Positions 1 through 5,385 of a stretch of DNA of 5,976 nucleotides are shown here, in pieces (the first letter of the stretch is position 1; every line of letters begins with the position of its first letter). Made by a program: the position numbers and the translations under genes. Origin of the DNA: JAXDLW01 sp046262515 (GTDB lineage: Bacteria > Chloroflexota > Dormibacteria > DASZGP01); assembly GCA_046262515.1 (NCBI GenBank), contig JBHEMP010000093.1, forward strand, positions 1 to 5,976, given 5' to 3'. The notes under the pieces are model-generated. The model was not told the DNA's origin. It did not search any database and worked only from the letters and a program-made list of their open reading frames with translations.

Positions 1-1112
1 GTGGCGATCGTCGCCCAGGCGACCTCGGTCGATCCGTACAGGTTGTAGAGGCTGTCGCCGAACTCATCCATCCACCTGGTGGCCAGTTCCCCGGGGAGGG
101 CGGAGCCGCTCGCGGCAACCACCCGCAGACTGGACGTGTCGTACTTGCGGCGGGTGCGCGATGGAAGCTCCATGATGCGCTGCATCATCACCGGTACGAC
201 CGCGAGGACCGTGGCCTGGCTCTGTTCGACGGCGGCAAGGGTCTGCTCGGGGTCGAACTTGCGCTGCAGGATGTAGGTGGAGGACAGGAGCACCCCCATC
301 GAGAAGTGCGCAAAGCCCCAGCTGTGGAAGAGCGGCGCGGCTATCAGCGTCCTGTCGCGGGCGCGAAGGGGTATCGCCGACAGCAGGGCGACGGCGGGGT
401 CAAGGCTCCTGGGTTGCGACCGGGAAGCTCCCTTCGGTGTGCCCGTGGTGCCCGAGGTCAGGATGACCACCCGGCCCGGTTCGCCCGGCGGCGATGGGGC
501 CGATGGATCGCCGTCCTCGACCAGGGAGTCCAGCGTCGGACCGGTGACGTGATGGCCGCGGTGCCAGGCGACGAACCGCTTGCGGCCCCGGCGCGCGCCG
601 CTGGTCAACTTCGCGAACTCCGCATCGTAGACCAGGGCAGTCGCCTTTTCCCGCCGGGTCACCTCGGCCAGTTGCGGGGCCGCGAACGAGGTGTTGAGCA
701 GGAGAGCATTGGCGCCCAACTTGGAGAGGGCCACGGCGGTCTCGATGAACCCGCGGTGGTTCCTGCACATCAGGGCCACGTTGTCGCCGTCGGTGATACC
801 CGCGTCCACGAACCCCCGAGCCAGGGCGTTTGTCCTCCGGTTGACCTGCTCGAAGGTCAGGGTGCCCAGCTCGTCGATGATCGCGGGCTCATCCGGGTAG
901 CGAGCGGCCGAGGCCTCGAACCCGGCGGCGGGGGTGTTGCCCCAGCGGATCATCGCCAGGACGGCCCGGGCGGTCCGGTCCGGGCGTTCAAGCCTGAGGA
1001 AGCCGGTCTCCGCCAGCACCCGCGTCGAGTGAACGCGCTTCTGGACCTCCGTCACCAGGCGCTGCGGCTGGGCCGCGTTGAGAACTCTTTCGCCGATCTC
1101 GCCAAGGTCCAT
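1..1112 (-). CDS. Fatty-acyl-CoA synthetase (AMP-binding, FadD2/FadD12-like), C-terminus cut by window edge
   Basis: Activates a fatty acid with ATP and CoA through an acyl-adenylate to give acyl-CoA. Translating the minus strand from the ATG at 1112 gives 370 residues without a stop; the usual length is about 500-550, so the C-terminal subdomain lies outside. Seen: TLTFEQVNRRTNALARG near residue 84, the ATP-binding loop TSGTTGTPKG at 219-228, an APLFHSWGF block near 260, and YGSTE at 359-363. The N-terminal stretch with RWGNTPAAGFEASAARYPDEPA resembles mycobacterial FadD2/FadD12, from memory of those proteins. The start overlaps the patatin stop by one base (TGATG), which implies translational coupling; no independent Shine-Dalgarno sequence is visible. 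Chain-length specificity cannot be read. The family call is firm, the subgroup less so. Confidence 0.93.
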   Translation of the reverse strand, partial: MDLGEIGERVLNAAQPQRLVTEVQKRVHSTRVLAETGFLRLERPDRTARAVLAMIRWGNTPAAGFEASAARYPDEPAIIDELGTLTFEQVNRRTNALARGFVDAGITDGDNVALMCRNHRGFIETAVALSKLGANALLLNTSFAAPQLAEVTRREKATALVYDAEFAKLTSGARRGRKRFVAWHRGHHVTGPTLDSLVEDGDPSAPSPPGEPGRVVILTSGTTGTPKGASRSQPRSLDPAVALLSAIPLRARDRTLIAAPLFHSWGFAHFSMGVLLSSTYILQRKFDPEQTLAAVEQSQATVLAVVPVMMQRIMELPSRTRRKYDTSSLRVVAASGSALPGELATRWMDEFGDSLYNLYGSTEVAWATIA

Positions 1113-2188
1113 CAGGCGACGCCCCGGTCCGCGCCGGTGAACCCGAGCAACTCCCGAAGCTTCGTTCCGCTAACGCCGCGCGGCCGGCGGAGGCGCTGGG
1201 GCTCGCCCGGGGGGAGGTCGCGGAGCAGGGCGCGGTTGTCCGCCTGCCGGAGCTGTTCGGCCACGGTCTCCATGGCGGTGCGGATGACCTCGTTCCGGCG
1301 CTTCCCACTGAGGTAGTTGTTGCCCATCTCCCGAAGGTCCCGGGAGGTGGGTTGGAGCAGGACAACCTCAGTCCCCCGGTCGCGCAGTTCGCGGGTCTCG
1401 CGGCCGAGGCGCCTGCCGTAGCCGGACCGCATCGCCGCCCCCATTACCGCCGCCGCGCGGACCCTCGTGGGCTTATGGCGTGAAGACATCGGGTTGAGGC
1501 AGATGACCAGGTCGAGCCCGGCGTCCTTGAGCAGGTCGACGTTGGACACCGAGTGGACCCCGCCATCGAGGTAAAGCCTGCCCCCGATCTTCACCGGGCG
1601 ATAGAACGCGGGCACGGCGCACGATGCCGCAACGGCGTCCGCGAGGTCGGCGCGGGGCGCGCCGGGACTGCCAAAGGCGACGCGGTCCAGCGAGGCGTAG
1701 TCCGCGGCCACGGCCCAGAAGTTCGGATGGGGGGCCCAGCCTGAGGGCACAACCCTGCGGATGATGTCCTTGAGAGGTGCGGTCGAGACCACTCCGCGCG
1801 GGCCGAGGGCGATCAGCCCCGCGAGCGGGGGCAGTGAGCGGGGGGCGGTGATGAGGCGCCGGGCCAGTGCGGGGGAGCCGAGGAACGGGCGCGGCCAGCC
1901 AATGTCCAGTCGGTAATCCGCGCCGCCAGAGCGGTCGGCGGTGGCAGCCTCGCGCCCGTCGGGGCCGACCAGCCCCTCGAACCGGGCGCCAGAGGAGTGG
2001 GCCACCATGAACCACGGCGGTATGCCCGAGGCCAGCAGGGCGCCCATCATGCTCCCGGCCGAGGTGCCGACGATGTAGTCAGCTGACCCCGGATCCCAGC
2101 CACACTCGCTGGCAAGGGCCATCAGGCCGCCGGTGATCCAGGCGCCCCCCATCACGCCACCAGCGCCAAGTACCAGCCCCACTCTCAT
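1112..2188 (-). CDS. Patatin-like phospholipase / acyl hydrolase
   Basis: Serine lipid acyl hydrolase of the bacterial patatin family, expected to cleave acyl esters of phospholipids or neutral lipids. Numbered from the ATG at 2188 (358 residues): the oxyanion glycine loop LGAGGVMGG lies at 7-15, the nucleophile motif GTSAG at 41-45 with Ser43, a SCAVPAF block near 189-195, and the dyad aspartate in DGG at 208-210. The Ser/Asp dyad is therefore intact. No signal peptide is visible. In-frame starts also exist at 2224 (ATG) and 2260 (GTG). I prefer 2188 because the family fold begins directly after it (RVGLVLGAGG), while the upstream residues are basic and low in family character; no start has a strong ribosome binding site. 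It is the first gene of a two-gene operon with the downstream acyl-CoA synthetase, which would be suited to activating released fatty acids (inference). Confidence 0.92.
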   Translation of the reverse strand: MRVGLVLGAGGVMGGAWITGGLMALASECGWDPGSADYIVGTSAGSMMGALLASGIPPWFMVAHSSGARFEGLVGPDGREAATADRSGGADYRLDIGWPRPFLGSPALARRLITAPRSLPPLAGLIALGPRGVVSTAPLKDIIRRVVPSGWAPHPNFWAVAADYASLDRVAFGSPGAPRADLADAVAASCAVPAFYRPVKIGGRLYLDGGVHSVSNVDLLKDAGLDLVICLNPMSSRHKPTRVRAAAVMGAAMRSGYGRRLGRETRELRDRGTEVVLLQPTSRDLREMGNNYLSGKRRNEVIRTAMETVAEQLRQADNRALLRDLPPGEPQRLRRPRGVSGTKLRELLGFTGADRGVA

Positions 2189-2255
2189 TCTTCTCGGGTC
2201 CGTCCTGGCCACCTTACTCCCCATTGCTGGTATCCGATTTGCCCGGCGTGACGGG

Positions 2256-2285
2256 TTCACCTGGCCGGGGCAATCATGTTACATT
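2256..2285 (+). promoter_or_regulatory. Possible promoter for the SCP2-hydrolase operon
   Basis: TTCACC at 2256-2261 and TACATT at 2280-2285 are separated by 18 bp and loosely resemble -35 and -10 hexamers (4 of 6 matches for the -10). They would place a transcript start near 2292, about 23 bases before the ATG at 2315. Such matches arise easily by chance, so this is tentative. If correct, it excludes the upstream ATG at 2276 as the start. Confidence 0.22.
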
Positions 2286-2286
2286 G

Positions 2287-2300
2287 CGCCCCGCGGGGCG
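2287..2300. repeat. 14-bp perfect palindrome in the divergent spacer, possible operator
   Basis: CGCCCCGCGGGGCG reads identically on both strands, with no central gap. It sits between the divergent patatin and SCP2-hydrolase operons, just upstream of the preferred hydrolase start and just after the TACATT element. It is a plausible binding site for a dimeric repressor or a short GC hairpin in the leader. G+C-rich DNA makes such palindromes more likely by chance, and no regulator gene is present in the window. Confidence 0.35.
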
Positions 2301-2314
2301 TTGCTCCGCACCCG

Positions 2315-3562
2315 ATGAACGCCACGAACGAATCCCACGACCCGGCCTCCGGCGCCCTGCTGGAATTCCTCCAGGGGCATGCCGGCGCCGCTCCCGGCAA
2401 GCAGGCGATCCTGACACCGGACCCCGCCAACGTCCCGGGGTTGCGCGCCATGGGCAGTCCGCGGGTGGCCCTGCGGATGGAGGGCGCAGACTCCTGGTCC
2501 GTTGACATCGACCACGGACGGAGTGGGTTCTTCGGAGCCTCCGGCCACACCCGCATCCAGGGTCGGCCGGAAGTGCTCGAGGCGGTGATTAAGGGCACGG
2601 CGTCCGGCGTGGAGGCCTTCCTCGCAGGTGAGATCACGGTCCGTGGGAACATCGCCATGGCGCTCCAGGTCGAAGGGTTGTTCGCCGGGCCGCGACGCAG
2701 CCGGCGGTTCCCGCGCCCCGCCATCGCCAGGGCCAACGGGGTTGACACCTTCTATCTCGAAGCGGGGTCGGGAAAGTCGACCGTGGTCCTGCTCCACGGG
2801 CTTGGCGCGACCAACGCGTCCATGCTGCCGACGCTGTGGGACCTGGCGCGGGATCACCGCGTCCTGGCGCCGGACCTGCCCGGCTTCGGTGAGTCCGGGA
2901 AGCCCGTTCGCGCCTATGACTTCGCCTTTTTCGCCGCCTGGCTGCGCGACTACCTCGACCAGCTCGGCGTCCGAAAGGCAATCCTGGTGGGCAACTCCCT
3001 GGGTGGCCGGATCGCGCTGGAGGCCGGCATGCGGATGCCCGAACGCATCGAACGCATGGTTCTGCTCTGCCCGTCGCCGGCGTTCCTGCGCGGGCGCATC
3101 GCGGTTCCCATTGTCAAGGCGCTTCGACCCGAGATGGCGATGGTTCCGATGTTGCTCGGGCATGCCCAGGTGGCCCAATTTGCGCGCGCGCTCTTCGCGC
3201 GCCCGGAAAGACTTCCGGACGGCTGGTACGACGCCTTCGCCGATGAGTTCATCCGGGTGTTCCGTACCGCGCGCGGGCGCGTTGCCTTCTTCTCCGCGGC
3301 GCGTCAGATCTACCTCGAGCCGGCCCGCGGGGAGCTTGGCTTCTGGGACCGCCTCCCGGGCATGCGCGTACCGGCATTGTTCGTCTGGGGAGAGAAGGAC
3401 TGGCTCGTCCCTGCGCGCTTTGAACACCACGTGACGGGGGCCCTTCCCAACAGCGAGTCCGTCTTAGTCGCAGATTGCGGTCATGTACCGCAGTACGAGT
3501 TCCCGGAGCAGACCAACGAGCTGATCCGCGACTTCATCGGCGCGCGCTCAATCGCGGCTTGA
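2315..3562 (+). CDS. SCP2-like lipid-binding domain fused to an alpha/beta hydrolase
   Basis: Two-domain protein of 415 residues from the ATG at 2315. Residues about 47-123 resemble an SCP2 sterol/lipid carrier domain: a WSVDI strand and the typical end block FLAGEITVRGN followed by ALQVEGLF. Residues about 141-415 are an alpha/beta hydrolase: oxyanion HG at 161-162, LPGFGESG at 188-195, nucleophile elbow GNSLGG with Ser228, a helical cap around 252-330, acid Asp362 in WGEKDWLVP, and His390 in CGHVPQYE. The triad is complete, so activity on an ester or C-C bond is expected; the substrate is unknown, but the fused domain points to a hydrophobic one (inference). An ATG at 2276 would add 13 residues; I reject it because that stretch contains a TTA codon and the palindrome. 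One base separates this gene from the next, so they form an operon. Confidence 0.9.
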   Translation: MNATNESHDPASGALLEFLQGHAGAAPGKQAILTPDPANVPGLRAMGSPRVALRMEGADSWSVDIDHGRSGFFGASGHTRIQGRPEVLEAVIKGTASGVEAFLAGEITVRGNIAMALQVEGLFAGPRRSRRFPRPAIARANGVDTFYLEAGSGKSTVVLLHGLGATNASMLPTLWDLARDHRVLAPDLPGFGESGKPVRAYDFAFFAAWLRDYLDQLGVRKAILVGNSLGGRIALEAGMRMPERIERMVLLCPSPAFLRGRIAVPIVKALRPEMAMVPMLLGHAQVAQFARALFARPERLPDGWYDAFADEFIRVFRTARGRVAFFSAARQIYLEPARGELGFWDRLPGMRVPALFVWGEKDWLVPARFEHHVTGALPNSESVLVADCGHVPQYEFPEQTNELIRDFIGARSIAA

Positions 3563-3563
3563 A

Positions 3564-4253
3564 ATGGACAACCCTGACCCCGGTCTGCCGCGTCCCCCGG
3601 GCCCCGTGGAGGCCGCCGCGGTGGCGGCCGGAACCGGGGTGGCGATGGCGCTGGGTACCCGCCAGGGGTGGCGCCACTGGGTCCTCATCTACCGGCACCA
3701 CATGCCGCGCAACGCGCGCCGCGAGCGCCTCTTTCTGGCGGCGCTCGCTTTTGGCCTGACCTTCGGCCTGGTCCGCCTGCTCACGCACGCCATCCGAGCC
3801 AACATCGGGCCCTTCCACAACGTCAGCGTCGGCGGGCGGCACCTCCATCACCTGGTCTGGGGCATCCTCCTGCTGTTGACCGTGGGCTACGCCAACATCG
3901 TGCAGTACGGCGGAAGCGGCTGGCGAGCCGGCATTGAGATCCGGGTGACCTCGATCCTCTTCGGGATCGGGGCCGCGCTGACGCTCGACGAATTCGCGCT
4001 GTGGTTGAACCTGAAGGATGTGTACTGGCAGAGCGAGGGCCGCCAGAGCATCGACGCGGTTCTCCTCTTCGGGTCCCTGTTGGTGGTCGGGATCTCCGCG
4101 CAGCCACTGCTGCACGCCGCGGCCTGGGAGATCCAGGCCATCATCAGGGGGGTCAGTCGCGCCGAGCGAATCGCCCACCTCGAGTACGTGCGGTTGCGGC
4201 GATTGGAATCAACCCGAGAGGCTCCGCAGCAGCCGGTCGATGGCCCCGCCTAG
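3564..4253 (+). CDS. Conserved polytopic membrane protein, function unknown
   Basis: 229 residues with a proline-rich N-terminus and four likely membrane helices at about 56-74, 94-113, 128-148 and 164-182, then a basic cytoplasm-like tail (195-215). Distinctive blocks are GRHLHHLVWG (91-100), LDEFALWLNL (141-150), DVYW (152-155) and SEGRQSID (157-164). I recognise this pattern as a conserved actinobacterial membrane family without an assigned function. His93, His95, His96, Asp142 and Glu143 lie at or in the helices and could form a metal or catalytic site (inference). The ATG follows the hydrolase stop after one base (TGAAATG) with no separate ribosome binding site, so translation is probably coupled. 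The last 45 bp overlap the tail of the opposite-strand exonuclease. Confidence 0.85.
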   Translation: MDNPDPGLPRPPGPVEAAAVAAGTGVAMALGTRQGWRHWVLIYRHHMPRNARRERLFLAALAFGLTFGLVRLLTHAIRANIGPFHNVSVGGRHLHHLVWGILLLLTVGYANIVQYGGSGWRAGIEIRVTSILFGIGAALTLDEFALWLNLKDVYWQSEGRQSIDAVLLFGSLLVVGISAQPLLHAAAWEIQAIIRGVSRAERIAHLEYVRLRRLESTREAPQQPVDGPA

Positions 4254-5045
4254 GCCATGTTCGGCCTTCAGGGACTCCAGCCGACGCGGGTCGGCGGGGC
4301 TGCGGGGTAGGTCTGCCGCGGGCCGGGGGAGGGGGATATCGCGGACCGGCAGCACCACTTTCGCTGCCGCCTCCAGGTAGGCCCGGTCGATGTCGTTGAG
4401 CCGGGCCTCGGCGAGGATGCCGGCGACGCTGCCATAACGCCTGATCATGTCGACAGCCTTCTTCGGTCCCACGCCGGGTAGGCCCGGCAGACCGTCCGAG
4501 GGATCGCCACGCAGGATGGCGAAGTCCCCGTAGGCGCGTCCTGGGACGCCGTATCGCTTCTCGATCTCGGATTCCGTGACGGCGTCGAGCTGACCCTTCC
4601 CCGCGGGGTAGAGCACGCGGATGTCCGGGTCGCGGACCAGGGCGAAGAGGTCCCGGTCGCCACTGATGATGTCGACCCGGCCGCTGGTGTGCTGCAGGAC
4701 CGAGGCGATGACGTCCTCGGCCTCGAATCCCGGCACCCCGAGGCGGCAGATCCCAAGGGCCTCCAGGACGTCGTTGATCACGGGCATCTGCGGCGCCAAC
4801 TCGGGTGGGATCGGTTCGGCGACGCGGTGGATCTTGTACGTGGGCATCGCATCCACCCGGAACTGGGGCCGCCAGTCGTCGTCGCTGGCCACGAGCAGGT
4901 TGCGCGGCCGCATCTCGACAACAAAGCGCGAGAGGTAGTCGAGGAACCCGCGCACGGCATTCACCGGCATCCCGGTCGGGCTGACGATGGTCCTGGGTAC
5001 CCCGTAGAACGCCCTGAAGATCAGGCTGGAACCGTCGAGCAGCAG
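4209..5045 (-). CDS. Stand-alone 5'-3' exonuclease (Pol I N-domain/FEN family)
   Basis: Structure-specific 5' nuclease of the type fused to DNA polymerase I, here without polymerase; it would remove RNA primers or 5' flaps during replication and repair. Numbered from a putative CTG at 5045 (278 residues): LLLDGSS holds Asp4, then FRAFYGVP, NAVRGF (29-34), YKIHR (70-74), GFEAEDV with Glu108, Glu110 and Asp111, ISGDRDLF with Asp130 and Asp132, and GDPSDGLPGLPGVGPKKA (180-197), holding Asp181 and Asp184 and opening the helix-three-turn-helix. All acidic metal positions are filled, with Glu110 replacing the usual Asp. The only canonical in-frame start is ATG at 4970, which would delete Asp4 and the first 25 conserved residues. 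The frame stays open upstream through 5100, so the real start is probably non-canonical, perhaps CTG at 5045 or ATT at 5066. The function is firm; the exact start is not. Confidence 0.88.
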   Translation of the reverse strand: MLLDGSSLIFRAFYGVPRTIVSPTGMPVNAVRGFLDYLSRFVVEMRPRNLLVASDDDWRPQFRVDAMPTYKIHRVAEPIPPELAPQMPVINDVLEALGICRLGVPGFEAEDVIASVLQHTSGRVDIISGDRDLFALVRDPDIRVLYPAGKGQLDAVTESEIEKRYGVPGRAYGDFAILRGDPSDGLPGLPGVGPKKAVDMIRRYGSVAGILAEARLNDIDRAYLEAAAKVVLPVRDIPLPRPAADLPRSPADPRRLESLKAEHGLGGAIDRLLRSLSG

Positions 5046-5081
5046 CCAATCCGGGCCGGCGGAAATGGGGCGCGAGCGAAC

Positions 5082-5087
5082 TATGAT
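5082..5087 (+). promoter_or_regulatory. Possible -10 box for the small acidic gene
   Basis: TATGAT matches the -10 consensus at 5 of 6 positions and would start a transcript about 30 bases before the ATG at 5126, leaving room for the ribosome binding site. No convincing -35 element is visible. On the minus strand GATACT (5099 to 5094) is a weaker -10-like element that could serve the divergent exonuclease. Confidence 0.3.
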
Positions 5088-5102
5088 GGATGAAGTATCA
5101 CA

Positions 5103-5116
5103 TTGCGTGAGCGCAA
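5103..5116. repeat. Inverted repeat TTGCG-tgag-CGCAA in the small-gene leader
   Basis: Two perfect 5-bp arms are separated by 4 bp and the repeat ends where the ribosome binding site begins. It may be an operator half-site pair or a small leader hairpin next to the Shine-Dalgarno sequence. It lies between divergent genes, so it could act on both. The arms are short, so chance is possible. Confidence 0.35.
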
Positions 5117-5121
5117 GGAGG
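5115..5121 (+). promoter_or_regulatory. Strong Shine-Dalgarno sequence of the small acidic gene
   Basis: AAGGAGG lies 4 bases before the ATG at 5126. It is the best ribosome binding site in the window and the main reason to accept the 80-residue plus-strand frame over the opposite-strand frame in the same interval. Confidence 0.75.
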
Positions 5122-5125
5122 CAGC

Positions 5126-5368
5126 ATGGACGAGCGTGAGGTCACTCAGACCGAGCAGAACCGAGACGACCACCAGCGTGAGCAGGTTGAGGCGCAGGCC
5201 GCCGGGGACACGGGGTCGGAGCTGAAGGCATTCGTCAAGGAGGTTTTCGACGACCACGCCCAACTGCCGAAGGACATCGTGGAGGACTCCCGGGACCCAG
5301 CTCGCCGCGAGGATGAGGAGCAGGGCACAACGACTCAGCCAGGGGCGGAGCCGGCCGAGCACCGCTGA
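5126..5368 (+). CDS. Small, highly acidic protein, unknown function
   Basis: 80 residues with 23 Asp/Glu against 10 Lys/Arg, no Cys, Trp or Tyr, and no signal peptide or membrane helix. The ends (1-30 and 54-80) are rich in charged residues, Gln, Thr and Pro and look disordered. The middle, SELKAFVKEVFDDHAQLPKD (31-50), has the hydrophobic spacing of one amphipathic helix and may be the folded or partner-binding part. I do not recognise a family. The strong AAGGAGG site, G/C-biased third positions and tight fit between the neighbours support a real gene. It is divergent from the exonuclease (80-bp spacer) and convergent with the HAD gene (17 bp between stops). An opposite-strand frame over 5081-5362 looks hydrophobic only because it is antisense to acidic codons. 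Confidence 0.7.
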   Translation: MDEREVTQTEQNRDDHQREQVEAQAAGDTGSELKAFVKEVFDDHAQLPKDIVEDSRDPARREDEEQGTTTQPGAEPAEHR

Positions 5369-5385
5369 GCCGGGGCGTCCTCAGT

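Noticed and set aside
400..768. 122-codon minus-strand open frame
   Set aside because: Same strand as the synthetase but shifted by one base; across the ATP-binding loop it reads as GHPDLGHHGHTEG rather than the family motif.
306..1316. 336-codon open frame on the plus strand
   Set aside because: It is antisense to the acyl-CoA synthetase, whose frame carries TSGTTGTPKG and YGSTE. The plus-strand product is low-complexity Arg/Gly/Pro-rich and matches no family I know.
2248..2260. GTGA-N5-TCAC, similar to a CRP-type site
   Set aside because: CRP-family sites have a 6-base spacer and flanking T/A; here the spacer is 5 and the arms are only 4 bp.
2279..3430. 383-codon minus-strand open frame
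   Set aside because: Antisense to the SCP2-hydrolase, which has all catalytic motifs in frame; typical of G+C-rich genes with few chance stops.
4153..5049. 298-codon minus-strand open frame with a TTG start
   Set aside because: It is one frame off the exonuclease and Arg/Pro-rich. The nuclease motifs GFEAED, SGDRD and GDPSD all lie in the other frame.
5081..5362. 93-codon hydrophobic minus-strand frame, resembling a small membrane protein
   Set aside because: Antisense to the acidic protein, where Asp/Glu codons produce Val/Leu on the other strand. It has no ribosome binding site, while the plus strand has AAGGAGG.
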